64,000 nt of DNA from Mangrovimonas cancribranchiae (GCF_037126245.1 NZ_CP136925.1:2310001-2374000); one strand, 5' to 3'; numbered from the stretch's first letter, positions 1 to 9,052 are shown. Made by a program: numbers and translations. The notes: generated by a model not told the origin, from the sequence alone.

Positions 1-207
1 GGAGATGACAGGACAGACGAAGACCAAATAGGCGCTTCTTATCCGGAATTAGAATGGGCAATGGCTATGGTAGAAAAAGGAAAGTCTGAAGCTGATTTTT
101 CTGGAAGAGAATTAGAAGTTTTTAAAATTTATAAAAGATATAATAGCAATAATAAACATAAAATGGTCCCAATACCTGTTTGCGAAATTCCAGAAAGTTT
201 AAAGTAG
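1..207 (+). CDS. nadE: NAD+ synthase (NadE), C-terminal fragment
   Basis: The window opens inside a gene whose last 68 residues are read in frame 1 to the TAG at 205-207. They contain the run TDEDQIGASYPELE, typical of the C-terminal part of NAD+ synthase, which amidates deamido-NAD. It ends with VPIPVCEIPESLK, the usual end of the family. The synthetase core and start codon lie upstream of the window. The following gene is on the same strand, but a hairpin lies between them. Identity rests on the short conserved tail only. Confidence 0.85.
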   Translation, partial: GDDRTDEDQIGASYPELEWAMAMVEKGKSEADFSGRELEVFKIYKRYNSNNKHKMVPIPVCEIPESLK

Positions 208-244
208 GCAACTTTTTTCGTAAAAAATTCATTATCTTTACTTT

Positions 245-270
245 AGCACTTGTTTTACAGTGCTTTATTT
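245..270 (+). terminator. possible terminator after nadE
   Basis: AGCACT (245-250) pairs with AGTGCT (259-264), and the stem can be lengthened by TGT/ACA with one bulge. TTTATTTTG follows. It lies 37 bases after the nadE stop. The stem is short and the T tract is interrupted, so this is tentative. Confidence 0.4.
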
Positions 271-299
271 TGCCTCACAACCATTTTAAATTTTTTATT

Positions 300-929
300 A
301 TGATTAAACTATTGGTTGCAGATAGTCATCCCATTATTCGTAAAGGGATTGAATTAATTTTTGTGGCATCACAAAACATAAGAGTTGTTGGTGGTGTTAG
401 CAATGGCGAGGCTATTTTCGATTTTTTAAGACATCATCAAGCCGATGTTATTCTTTGTGAAGTGGATTTACCAAAACTTAATGGCATTACTGCCCTTAGA
501 CGACTCTCAAAAGAATACCCAGACATTAATGTGTTAATATTTACCGCTCAACCCGAGGAAATTTACGCATTGAATACTATAAAAGCTGGCGCTTCTGGTT
601 ACCTGTCTAAAATGGCCAATATTATAACACTTAAAGAAGCCATTACTAAAGTAAGTCAAGGCGAAACCTATTTAAGTCCCAACTTAACAGAGCAATTATC
701 GTATAGACGAAAAATAAACAGGCGCTCAGGATCTTACTACAAAAAACTATCCACTAGAGAAATTGAGGTGTTAAAATTATTATCGGTAGGTAAGAAAAAT
801 AAAGAAATTGCACAAGAGTTAGAGATAAACGAAAAAACCGTTAGCACCTACAAATCGCGTTTAATGAAAAAGTTAGACGTGAACAATATTGTTGATTTGG
901 TTAATCGTGCAAAATTAATGAATGTTTAA
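300..929 (+). CDS. LuxR/NarL-type response regulator with degenerate receiver
   Basis: A 209-residue two-domain protein: receiver at about 2-120 and a LuxR-type helix-turn-helix at about 149-206 (LSTREIEVLKLLSVGKKNKEIAQ). The start is the ATG at 300, which begins MIKLLVADSH as receivers normally do; the frame is open to 180 but the upstream residues are not receiver-like. The receiver keeps Thr82 and Lys104 of the switch. The position of the phospho-acceptor aspartate is Glu54 (ILCEVDLP), and the second acidic pocket residue is Ser9 (VADSH). This suggests a regulator that does not use ordinary phosphotransfer. No histidine kinase is adjacent. The gene converges on dnaG with a 4-base overlap. 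Its target genes cannot be told from the sequence. Confidence 0.9.
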   Translation: MIKLLVADSHPIIRKGIELIFVASQNIRVVGGVSNGEAIFDFLRHHQADVILCEVDLPKLNGITALRRLSKEYPDINVLIFTAQPEEIYALNTIKAGASGYLSKMANIITLKEAITKVSQGETYLSPNLTEQLSYRRKINRRSGSYYKKLSTREIEVLKLLSVGKKNKEIAQELEINEKTVSTYKSRLMKKLDVNNIVDLVNRAKLMNV

Positions 930-2890
930 AGCGGCTTATCTAGTTTTCTGGATAATAAATTATCTAATTTCTTATAGTTCATAACATCTTCCAAAATAGT
1001 AGGATGTTGTTCTTGAATATTGTTTTTCACCTCTTCACTTAACTCATCAATTTTTCTAGAAATTAAATAACTTCTTAAGTTTAAAATTGTTTGATTCACT
1101 AATTGTGCTACAGTATCGGTCTTCTCCTTAGGGAAAATATTTTGTATTTGCCAATTGGAAAGTTCATACCGTTCATCTTCCATAAGAATAGTCGTTATTT
1201 CAGAAGCGACGTCTGGCGAAACATCATTTACTAAATTCTCTACAGCGTACTCAGGGTTCTGATTTAGTTTATCAATTATATTGTAGTAAAGTGTTTTAAA
1301 ATGATCGTTTGTAAACTCCATTTCATCCTCTTGTAAATCTAAATATATTTTCTGAAACACTTTGGCTTCCATTTCTTCAGACTCTAGTACAAGCTCATTC
1401 TCTTCGTTTTCTTTTAACAATAAATCATCGAAAGTTTCGGTACGATTACCATAAAGCAATAAAATTTGGATGATTTTTCGTTCCAATTCATATTGAACAT
1501 CAACCGTTTTTCTTTGAGGTTCGTTTTTTACAACCTCGAAAGCTTTTTGTTGTTGCTCTTTTTTATATTGCTTATTAGCATTGCTAATTTCTTTTTGGGT
1601 TAATTGCTGAAGCGTGCTAAACAAAACCGTTTCGCTAATGTCCATTATTTTAGAACATTCTCTTAAATAAATTTCTTGCTTAATCCGGTCTGGTATTTTA
1701 GAAATGCTATTTACAATGTCTTTAATAGTCTCGGCACGTTTAACGGGATCGTCTTTAGCTTCGTTTACTAATATAGACGCTTTATAGCGTATAAAATCTG
1801 TAGCGTGATTTTCTAAATATGTGGCTAACTCTTCTAAGGTGTTTTCTCTAGCAAAACTATCGGGATCTTCACCTTCAGGAAAACTACACACTTTTACATT
1901 CATACCTTGCTCGAGGATTAAATCGATACCACGAAGCGACGCGCGTATTCCGGCTGCATCACCATCAAACAAAACCGTTATGTTGTTAGTCAATCTGTTA
2001 ATTAACCTTATTTGTTCTGGTGTTAAGGCTGTCCCAGATGATGACACCACATTGTGTATTCCTGTTTGATAAAACTGAATAACATCGGTATAACCTTCAA
2101 CTAAAAAGCAATTATCCTCTTTTGCTATAGCTTGTTTAGCATTGTAAATACCATAAAGCACTTTACTTTTATGATAAATATCGCTTTCTGGAGAGTTTAG
2201 GTATTTAGCCGCTTTTTTATCGTTTGTTAAAATACGTCCGCCAAAACCTAAAACACGTCCACTCATACTTTTTATAGGGAACATAACGCGCCCTTTAAAC
2301 CTATCGAAGTGCTTGTCTCCTTTAACAATGGTAAGTCCTGTTTTTTCAAGGAACTCCATTTTATAGCCTTTTTTTAAGGCTTCGTCTGAAAACGCTTGCC
2401 ATTCATCAAGCGAATAGCCTAAATCGAACTTTTCAATTGTTTCTGGGGTAAAACCACGTTCTTTAAAATAGCTTAAACCAATGGCTTTACCTTGATTGGT
2501 TTTATGTAATGTTTTCTGAAAATAGGTGTTTGCAAAATCGCTTACCAGATACAAACTCTCACGCTCATTAGCTTTTTCTTTTTGCTCGTTAGTTTGCTGG
2601 GTTTCTTCAATTTCAATGCTATACTTTTTAGCTAAGTATTTTATGGCTTCTGGATAGGTAAAATGCTCGTGTTCCATTAAAAAAGCGACGGCATTACCCC
2701 CTTTTCCGGTGCTAAAATCTTTCCAGATTTGCTTTACAGGCGATACCATAAAACTTGGTGTGCGTTCGTCGCTAAACGGACTTAATCCTTTAAAGTTACT
2801 TCCCGCCTTTTTTAACTGCACAAAATCGCCAATAACCTCCTCTACACGAGCGGTTTCAAAAACTTTATCTATGGTGAATTTTGATATCAA
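926..2890 (-). CDS. dnaG: DNA primase DnaG without zinc ligands
   Basis: A 654-residue primase: N-terminal zinc-ribbon-type domain at about 30-75, TOPRIM core with VEGYTDVIQF and LFDGDAAG, then a helical C-terminal helicase-interaction region. I place the start at TTG 2890, which yields MISKFTIDKVFETARVEEVIGDF, the usual N-terminus. The longer ATG frame from 3010 runs through the neighbour's terminator and stop. The usual CPFH...CFGCG ligands are replaced: SPFS (Ser37, Ser40) and DFSTG (Asp58, Thr61), while flanking TPSF and GKGGN remain. So the fold is probably kept without zinc. I believe related flavobacterial primases share this, but I cannot verify that here. Confidence 0.93.
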   Translation of the reverse strand: MISKFTIDKVFETARVEEVIGDFVQLKKAGSNFKGLSPFSDERTPSFMVSPVKQIWKDFSTGKGGNAVAFLMEHEHFTYPEAIKYLAKKYSIEIEETQQTNEQKEKANERESLYLVSDFANTYFQKTLHKTNQGKAIGLSYFKERGFTPETIEKFDLGYSLDEWQAFSDEALKKGYKMEFLEKTGLTIVKGDKHFDRFKGRVMFPIKSMSGRVLGFGGRILTNDKKAAKYLNSPESDIYHKSKVLYGIYNAKQAIAKEDNCFLVEGYTDVIQFYQTGIHNVVSSSGTALTPEQIRLINRLTNNITVLFDGDAAGIRASLRGIDLILEQGMNVKVCSFPEGEDPDSFARENTLEELATYLENHATDFIRYKASILVNEAKDDPVKRAETIKDIVNSISKIPDRIKQEIYLRECSKIMDISETVLFSTLQQLTQKEISNANKQYKKEQQQKAFEVVKNEPQRKTVDVQYELERKIIQILLLYGNRTETFDDLLLKENEENELVLESEEMEAKVFQKIYLDLQEDEMEFTNDHFKTLYYNIIDKLNQNPEYAVENLVNDVSPDVASEITTILMEDERYELSNWQIQNIFPKEKTDTVAQLVNQTILNLRSYLISRKIDELSEEVKNNIQEQHPTILEDVMNYKKLDNLLSRKLDKPL

Positions 2891-2945
2891 AATATGTATG
2901 CGATTAAGAGTGTAAAAATATAAAGATAAAAACAATATATGTAAA

Positions 2946-2971
2946 AAGGCTTCATTAAAAAATGAAGCCTT
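2946..2971 (-). terminator. intrinsic terminator of the outer-membrane protein gene
   Basis: Perfect 11-bp stem AAGGCTTCATT / AATGAAGCCTT with an AAAA loop; on the minus strand a T run follows (complement of 2943-2947). It ends the sigma / anti-sigma / outer-membrane-protein run and lies just upstream of the dnaG start. Confidence 0.85.
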
Positions 2972-2996
2972 GAACAAGGTTGTTTTCACAAGGAAA

Positions 2997-4094
2997 CTAA
3001 TCCAAATCAAATCTTAATCCTAATGAAATATTATTTTGGTCGATGGCTTGGTCTTTAAATATAGGATTCAAATCGTACTTTGCATAAATTCCTACATTAC
3101 CAAATCCAGCATAAGCACTCAACCCATATACGATATTGTTTGTATTATAGCTTTTGTATTTATCTTTTTCGCGATTACCGTCTAATTTATACTTCACCTT
3201 TTGTAGCGAGCCAATATTAAATCCAGCATAGCCACCTATACCAAATTTAAATTTATGATAGGTTGAATACCTAAAATAATCTTCTTTTTCAATTTTCTTT
3301 GAAGGTCCAAACTCAAAATGTACTGGGAATACTAAATTGGTTGTTCTAAATTTCGACTTTCTAACTTGATGAGGAAACTCCTGTAAAGTAATTATGCCTT
3401 CATCGTTTTCATATAGATATTTATCGTCTTTTATATCTAATTTATTCCACTGAAAAGACATGCCGTATTTCACCCTTAAAGCATTGGTGTTTTTAAACAC
3501 ACGTGTTTTCCAAGCCCAACCTAATTCTACAAATCCGGAACCTCCTAATTTATAAGGAGAGTCGTTTAAAGATTCACCTTCTATTATGGCATTATTAAAA
3601 CCGATAGCAAACACTAAATCGCTTGTGGTTCGCCTGTCGTATTTTCTAGGTTTTAACTTATAATCTTCTTCTTCGCCAAAATAAACAACGCCTCTATCGT
3701 ACGCATCAGAATCTTCATTTTTTCCAATTTTAAAAACATATTTTAAGGATTCTTCATCATTAAAATCGATTTCTTCATTGCGTTCTAACAAGGCTATTTT
3801 ATTTTCTATAATAGCTATTCTATTTTCTATGTTTAAAGCACGTTTTTCGGCAGCTTGCTGTTTTAAAGCATCGGACTTTTCTTGAGTAATTTCACCATTT
3901 TCAAGACGTTTATTAATAGCTTCTACTTCTTGTTTTAGCAAGGCTTTCTCCTCTGATGTTACCTGTTTTATGGACTCCTGTAAATACTCGATTTTATAGT
4001 CAACTTTTTGAGATTGCAGGGTGTCTTGTGCCTTTACAAATGTAAAACTTAAGCATAAGATGAGCGGCACGATTAATTTTGTAATAGTGTTCAT
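2997..4094 (-). CDS. putative outer-membrane beta-barrel protein with N-terminal coiled coil
   Basis: 365 residues. A signal peptide (1-22, ending FVKA before QDTL) is followed by a charged helical stretch at about 25-110, rich in Glu, Lys and Gln with heptad-like spacing, probably a coiled coil. From about residue 130 the chain alternates aromatic and polar residues (GGSGFVELGWAWKTR, KFKFGIGGYAGFNIG) and ends LGLRFDLD, consistent with a C-terminal beta barrel. No named family is recognised. It is the last gene of a run with an ECF sigma factor and a single-pass anti-sigma candidate, so it may be a target or sensor partner of that system. Confidence 0.7.
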   Translation of the reverse strand: MNTITKLIVPLILCLSFTFVKAQDTLQSQKVDYKIEYLQESIKQVTSEEKALLKQEVEAINKRLENGEITQEKSDALKQQAAEKRALNIENRIAIIENKIALLERNEEIDFNDEESLKYVFKIGKNEDSDAYDRGVVYFGEEEDYKLKPRKYDRRTTSDLVFAIGFNNAIIEGESLNDSPYKLGGSGFVELGWAWKTRVFKNTNALRVKYGMSFQWNKLDIKDDKYLYENDEGIITLQEFPHQVRKSKFRTTNLVFPVHFEFGPSKKIEKEDYFRYSTYHKFKFGIGGYAGFNIGSLQKVKYKLDGNREKDKYKSYNTNNIVYGLSAYAGFGNVGIYAKYDLNPIFKDQAIDQNNISLGLRFDLD

Positions 4095-4124
4095 AACTGT
4101 TCGTTTTTTAATTGATGATTGTTT

Positions 4125-4901
4125 TTAATGGTTACGTTGGGCAACTGCAGTTTTTACCGTTTCGTAACTAGATAATAATGCTTCAAAAACCTTATCTCTA
4201 AAGGAGTGATCTATGTCTTCTTCAACGTCTTGAAGTAATGCCATAGCATCTACAGTTTTTGTTGCTTGATTATATATTCTATGATCTCGTATGTCGTTTT
4301 GTGCTTTTTTAAGAAGCGAATCTATCTCGGCATCGGTAACCGATGATTGATTTGCTTTCATTTTTTTAATACTAGCCACAACTTCTTTAATTTTTTTGTC
4401 TTCAAAAGTTTCTTCTACTTTGCTTTCCTGAACTTTTGAAATAGTTACTAAATCATCTTGATTCGTATTTACCTGTGATAATGTTTCGTGTTGTGTTTTT
4501 GTTTTATTAGCATTAGAGTTAGACACAACATGACTTTTATTCTCAGGAACTTTAATGTGTTCTCTTGATGCGGAGTTTTCTATTAATTTTTCACTCTCTA
4601 CAGTTTTTTCTACCGTATTAGTTTCAATAGTATTTTCCAATGATTTTGGCGCTTGATTTACTATTTTAGTATCTGTTTCAATACTTTCTGATTGGTTTGT
4701 AACTTTAAAAAATAAGGTTGATAGTAAAAGTATCCCAATAAAACAGGCGGCAACGCCTATAATCCAATACCATTTTTTATTTGAACGTTTTTCAGCGGTA
4801 TCAAGTTTGCCTTCTAGCTTATTCCAAGCCGATTGAGAGGGGGAAATATGTCTACCTTCTAAACGTTCTTTTATCTGCTCTTCAAACTTAAGTGGTGCCA
4901 T
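4125..4901 (-). CDS. single-pass membrane protein, probable anti-sigma factor
   Basis: 258 residues from the ATG at 4901 (a TTG six bases upstream is also in frame). A cytoplasmic N-terminal segment (FEEQIKERLEGRHISPSQSAW, 6-26) precedes one transmembrane helix at about 44-66. A long periplasmic part follows, low in complexity and rich in Ser, Thr, Asn, Glu and Lys. The start overlaps the 3' end of the ECF sigma gene by 14 bases, the usual arrangement of an ECF factor and its membrane anti-sigma. No zinc-binding HxxxCxxC motif is present, so it is not a ZAS-type protein. The function is inferred from position and topology. Confidence 0.65.
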   Translation of the reverse strand: MAPLKFEEQIKERLEGRHISPSQSAWNKLEGKLDTAEKRSNKKWYWIIGVAACFIGILLLSTLFFKVTNQSESIETDTKIVNQAPKSLENTIETNTVEKTVESEKLIENSASREHIKVPENKSHVVSNSNANKTKTQHETLSQVNTNQDDLVTISKVQESKVEETFEDKKIKEVVASIKKMKANQSSVTDAEIDSLLKKAQNDIRDHRIYNQATKTVDAMALLQDVEEDIDHSFRDKVFEALLSSYETVKTAVAQRNH

Positions 4902-5451
4902 TTTCAATCTTATTTTGCTTAATAATTTGTTGCTGTAGCATTTGTCGTGCTTTAAACAACTGCGATTTTGAAGTTCCTTCGGTTATTTGTAACATTTTAG
5001 CAATCTCACTATGTTTATACCCTTCTATAGCATAGAGTACAAATACCATTTTATAACCTTCTGGAAGCTGGTCTATAAGTTGTTGAATTTGCGCCACATT
5101 CATATTAGATGTTATATTATCTGAACATGTGTTGGGTAAAGACATCTCTTCCATAGAAAACTCGACATGCTTTTGCTTTCTTAAAAATGAAATCGCTTCT
5201 CTAACCATAATGCGTCTTATCCAACCTTCAAAACTTCCTGCCGCTTTATAACTTTTTAAGTTGGTAAACACCTTTAAAAATCCATTTAACATCACTTCTT
5301 CTGCTTTATGGACATCTTTTATGTAATACCTACAAACACTCAACATTTTGGGCGCATGCAAATCAAACAACGTTTGTTGTGCATTACGCTTGTTTTTTAA
5401 AGCCCTTTTTATAAGGTTTTCTTCGTTATTGTATAGTTGAATGACTTTCAA
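4888..5451 (-). CDS. ECF-type RNA polymerase sigma factor
   Basis: 187 residues. Region 2 spans about 27-93 (DVHKAEEVMLNGFLKVFTNL, then FEGWIRRIMVREAISFLRK) and region 4 about 122-176 (LPEGYKMVFVLYAIEGYKHSEIAKMLQITEGTSKSQLFKAR), joined by a short linker with no region 3, as in ECF factors. It directs RNA polymerase to a small regulon, usually released by a membrane anti-sigma. The next gene is that candidate, with overlapping coding sequences. The signal sensed is unknown. Confidence 0.9.
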   Translation of the reverse strand: MKVIQLYNNEENLIKRALKNKRNAQQTLFDLHAPKMLSVCRYYIKDVHKAEEVMLNGFLKVFTNLKSYKAAGSFEGWIRRIMVREAISFLRKQKHVEFSMEEMSLPNTCSDNITSNMNVAQIQQLIDQLPEGYKMVFVLYAIEGYKHSEIAKMLQITEGTSKSQLFKARQMLQQQIIKQNKIENGTT

Positions 5452-5572
5452 AAAGTTAATTTAAAGTTGACTTCTATTTATAAAGACGCAAAATATTAGC
5501 CAATGGTTGCCTGAATTAAAAAAAAATCAAAAACAAAAATTCAAAATACTGAATTACAGCAATATAAAATAG

Positions 5573-6550
5573 CTATTTTTTTCTATCAATAACATAATTC
5601 ACCATAAGTTCTAGCGAATCTTTAAACTCTGAAGGTGGGTATTTTTCTAAAATACTTAAGGCTTCTCTTTGAAATTTTTCCATAACAGAAATAGCATACT
5701 CCAAACCGTTATTAGCCTTAACAAAAGCAATAACTTCTTTTACACGTTTCTTATCCTTATTATGGTTTTTAATGGAGTTTATAAGCCATTTTTTCTCTTT
5801 AGGCGAGCAATTATTAAGAACATAAATTAAAGGCAGTGTCATTTTTTGTTCTTTAATATCTATCCCTGTTGGTTTGCCTATTTTTTCTTCTCCATAATCA
5901 AACAAATCATCTTTTATTTGAAAAGCCATTCCTATAAGTTCACCAAACTTACGCATGGTTTCTACTTCTGGCGAATTAGGCTTTACAGAAGCGGCTCCTA
6001 AACTGCAACATGCGGCAATTAGTGTCGCTGTTTTTTGACGAATAATTTCATAATAAACAGCTTCGGTAATATCTAATTTTCTAGCCTTTTCTATTTGAAG
6101 TAACTCGCCTTCGCTCATTTCGCGAACAGCAACCGAAATAATTTTAAGTAAATCGAAATCGTTATTATCTATAGAAAGCAACAAGCCTTTTGAAAGCAGA
6201 TAATCACCAACTAATACCGCAATTTTATTTTTCCAAAGGGCATTTATTGAGAAAAAACCACGACGCCTATTACTATCATCTACTACATCGTCATGTACTA
6301 AGGTAGCTGTATGTATCAATTCTATAACCGAAGCACCGCGATATGTTCTTTCGCTCACCTCACCATTATTCATCATTTTAGCAACCAAAAATACAAACAT
6401 AGGACGCATTTGTTTGCCTTTACGGTTCACAATATAATGCGTAATCCTATTAAGCAGCGCCACTTTTGAAGACATAGACAGTTGGAACTTTTGTTCGAAA
6501 AGTTCCATTTCAAAAGCAATGGGTTGTTTTATTTGTTCAACGACTTTCAA
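5573..6550 (-). CDS. polyprenyl diphosphate synthase
   Basis: 325 residues, the usual length of trans-polyprenyl synthases. The first aspartate-rich motif is at 87-92 (HDDVVDDSNRRRG) and the second at 214-218 (KDDLFDY). These bind magnesium and the allylic diphosphate. The enzyme extends farnesyl or geranylgeranyl diphosphate with isopentenyl diphosphate to make the side chain of menaquinone. Product length cannot be fixed from sequence. It is separated from its neighbours by about 120 and 155 bases and looks monocistronic. Upstream, 6551-6705 holds no gene. Confidence 0.88.
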   Translation of the reverse strand: MKVVEQIKQPIAFEMELFEQKFQLSMSSKVALLNRITHYIVNRKGKQMRPMFVFLVAKMMNNGEVSERTYRGASVIELIHTATLVHDDVVDDSNRRRGFFSINALWKNKIAVLVGDYLLSKGLLLSIDNNDFDLLKIISVAVREMSEGELLQIEKARKLDITEAVYYEIIRQKTATLIAACCSLGAASVKPNSPEVETMRKFGELIGMAFQIKDDLFDYGEEKIGKPTGIDIKEQKMTLPLIYVLNNCSPKEKKWLINSIKNHNKDKKRVKEVIAFVKANNGLEYAISVMEKFQREALSILEKYPPSEFKDSLELMVNYVIDRKK

Positions 6551-6705
6551 AAAGAGAAATGTAAAATCCTCACAAAACTAGGAAAAAACAGCTTTATATA
6601 CTATTTAATGGAGCATTTTGAAAAATTTAACATAAAGAAACTAAATATCTTTTTAAAAAAAATTACTTTTAGGTTTAAGCTATTAACTATTTTATTAAAT
6701 TTTTT

Positions 6706-7956
6706 ATGAAAAAAACTACTTTATTTTACACTATTTTTACTCTATTTAGCTTTTTCAGTATTAAAGCTCAGAATGATTGCGCCTCTGCCGCTAGCATTAG
6801 CGAAGGTGTTACTTCTGTCCCTGCTATTGATGGTACTGTTCAAACTACTATATGCGATGGTGGAGATACTCCAACACTTGCAGAGTGGTATTCTTTTAAC
6901 GCTCCTTCATCTGGAGTTATTACAATTACAACTGAATTGGCAGTAAATACTGGAGACGACACCAACCTTTCTGTTTATACAGGGACTTGTGGTTCGCTTA
7001 CCTGCTTAGTAAGTAATGATGATATTGACTTAATGGGAGGAAACTATTTATCTGAAGTCAGCTTTGTTGCTGAAAGCGGCACCACTTACTACATTGTTTT
7101 TGATGACCGTTGGTCAGCCACTGGTTTTGACTTTGAACTTACACTAACCTCGGTTACTTGCCCTACATATCCAGTAGCACCACCTTACACGGCAGATTTT
7201 AACCAACAATACGAAGTTATTACTTGTTGGGAGACAATTGATGCTGATGGAGATGGACTTGGTTGGGGACAAGTTGATTATGATTTAGATGATGATGGAA
7301 ACCCTGATGGAAATCCGTGTTTAGTTAGTGCCTCTTGGAACTCTGGTACTGGTGCATTAACACCTGATAACTGGATTATCTCTGGTGGTATAGATTTAAC
7401 TGGGTATTCGCCTACTGACGATATAGAACTAACTTGGAAAGCAAGAGGAATTGATGCTTCTTATGCTGATGAAAACTACACTCTTTATGTGGCGTCTGGC
7501 AATCAAACCTCAGACTTTACTGCTAGTGCAGTTAGTTTCAATGAAATTATTGGTCAAAATGGCGGTGCTGGCAACACATTTGTAGACAGATCGTTAGATA
7601 TCAGTTCTCTTGCAGGACAAATTGTGTACTTTGCTTTTAGACACCATGATGTGTTTGATGAATTTGTATTAAACATAGATGACGTTTCTGTGACAGCTTC
7701 ATTAAGTATTGAAGAGAATCAAATTAGTTCTTTCAAACATTTTTACAACTCTGAGACTAAAACATTAAAATTAAGTTCATCTAGTGTTCCTTTTAATAAT
7801 ATAACAATTTTTAATATGCTAGGGCAAACTGTTTTAGGTAAGCCATTATCTAAAACTGAAGAATTAATTAATATGTCTAACCAAAGTGATGGTGTATACT
7901 TCGCTAAGGTTAACTTAGGTGAAAAAACAAAAACGTTAAAGTTTATTAAGCAATAA
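6706..7956 (+). CDS. secreted T9SS cargo protein with choice-of-anchor J-like domain
   Basis: 416 residues. A signal peptide (1-21, ending FSIKA before QNDC) is followed by a first beta domain at about 25-150 (NTGDDTNLSVYTGTCGS, resembling a pre-peptidase C-terminal domain). A second domain at about 155-330 has a Ca-binding-like DADGDGLGWG and resembles choice-of-anchor J modules. The last 80 residues (YNSETKTLKLSS, FNMLGQTVLGKPL, GVYFAKVNLGEKTKTLKFIK) are a type A sorting domain for the type IX secretion system. So it is exported across the outer membrane. There is no catalytic motif; an adhesive or substrate-binding role is a guess. Confidence 0.85.
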   Translation: MKKTTLFYTIFTLFSFFSIKAQNDCASAASISEGVTSVPAIDGTVQTTICDGGDTPTLAEWYSFNAPSSGVITITTELAVNTGDDTNLSVYTGTCGSLTCLVSNDDIDLMGGNYLSEVSFVAESGTTYYIVFDDRWSATGFDFELTLTSVTCPTYPVAPPYTADFNQQYEVITCWETIDADGDGLGWGQVDYDLDDDGNPDGNPCLVSASWNSGTGALTPDNWIISGGIDLTGYSPTDDIELTWKARGIDASYADENYTLYVASGNQTSDFTASAVSFNEIIGQNGGAGNTFVDRSLDISSLAGQIVYFAFRHHDVFDEFVLNIDDVSVTASLSIEENQISSFKHFYNSETKTLKLSSSSVPFNNITIFNMLGQTVLGKPLSKTEELINMSNQSDGVYFAKVNLGEKTKTLKFIKQ

Positions 7957-7980
7957 CTAATAATTCTAATTAGTTAAAAA

Positions 7981-8008
7981 AAAGAGCCACTTAATTAAGT
8001 GGCTCTTT
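7981..8008. terminator. bidirectional terminator between T9SS protein gene and rlmN
   Basis: Stem AAAGAGCCACTTA / TAAGTGGCTCTTT, with T tracts on both strands. It sits between converging genes that end at 7956 and 8012 and serves both. Confidence 0.9.
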
Positions 8009-8011
8009 TTT

Positions 8012-9052
8012 TTAACTCTTATTTGCTAATTGTCCGCAGGCGGCATCAATGTCTTTACCACGAGAACGCCTTACCGTTACGGTTATATTATTTCTTTCTA
8101 ATGTATTTATATACATTTGAAGCGCTTCTTCATTAGCTTGTTGAAAATCGCCATCATCTATAGGGTTGTATTCTATTAAATTGACTTTGCTTGGTGCAAA
8201 TTTGCAAAACTGTACTAAGGCATCAACATCTTTTTGTTTATCGTTAATACCTTTCCAAACCACGTATTCGTAAGTTATTCTATTTTTAGTTTTAGCATAC
8301 CAATATTCTAAAGCTTCTCTTAAGTCCTTTAATGGAAATGTAGCATTAAATGGCATGATAGACGTACGAACCTCATCTATAGCAGAGTGTAAGGATACTG
8401 CTAATTTGAATTTCACCTCTTCATCGGCCATCTTTTTAATCATTTTAGGCACCCCCGAAGTTGACACCGTAATTCGTTTGGGCGACATTCCTAATCCTTC
8501 AGGAGAGGTAATTTTATCAATAGCTTTTAATACATTATTGTAATTCATTAAAGGTTCGCCCATACCCATAAAAACAATATTACTTAACGGACGATCGAAA
8601 TATAAACGACTTTCGTTGTCTATGGCTTTAACCTGATCGAAGATTTCATCTGGGTTCAGGTTTCGCATACGTTTAAGTCTAGCTGTTGCACAGAACTTAC
8701 AATCTAAGCTACATCCCACTTGCGACGACACACAGGCTGTTGTTCTTGTTGATGTTGGAATTAAAACCGATTCAACAATTAATCCATCGTGAAGTTTAAC
8801 TGCATTTTTTATCGTACCATCGTTACTACGTTGTAATTGATCGACCTTTATATGATTGATAACAAAGTTATCATCTAACATTGTTCTGGTTTGTTTTGAG
8901 ATATTAGTCATATCATCAAAACTATGTGCGCCTTTGCTCCACAACCATTCGTACACTTGATTGCCACGAAACGCTTGGTCGCCTTCTCCTATAAAAAAAT
9001 CACGCAATTGCTCTTTACTTAAGGCTCGTATGTCTTTCTTTTTTGTCTTCAT
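8012..9052 (-). CDS. rlmN: 23S rRNA (adenine-C2)-methyltransferase RlmN
   Basis: 346 residues from the ATG at 9052 (MKTKKKDIRALSKEQL); a TTG 15 bases upstream is possible. It is a radical-SAM enzyme methylating C2 of A2503 in 23S rRNA and A37 in some tRNAs. The cluster ligands lie in VGCSLDCKFC (Cys114, 118, 121). The two catalytic cysteines are Cys107 (ACVSSQ) and Cys339 (DAACGQ). GMGEPLMN and the SAM-binding region are present. It is monocistronic, bounded by terminators on both sides. Confidence 0.95.
   Translation of the reverse strand: MKTKKKDIRALSKEQLRDFFIGEGDQAFRGNQVYEWLWSKGAHSFDDMTNISKQTRTMLDDNFVINHIKVDQLQRSNDGTIKNAVKLHDGLIVESVLIPTSTRTTACVSSQVGCSLDCKFCATARLKRMRNLNPDEIFDQVKAIDNESRLYFDRPLSNIVFMGMGEPLMNYNNVLKAIDKITSPEGLGMSPKRITVSTSGVPKMIKKMADEEVKFKLAVSLHSAIDEVRTSIMPFNATFPLKDLREALEYWYAKTKNRITYEYVVWKGINDKQKDVDALVQFCKFAPSKVNLIEYNPIDDGDFQQANEEALQMYINTLERNNITVTVRRSRGKDIDAACGQLANKS

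Noticed and set aside
180-299. Upstream extension of the response regulator by 40 residues
   Set aside because: It overlaps the nadE 3' end and a hairpin, and has no receiver-like sequence; ATG 300 gives a standard N-terminus.
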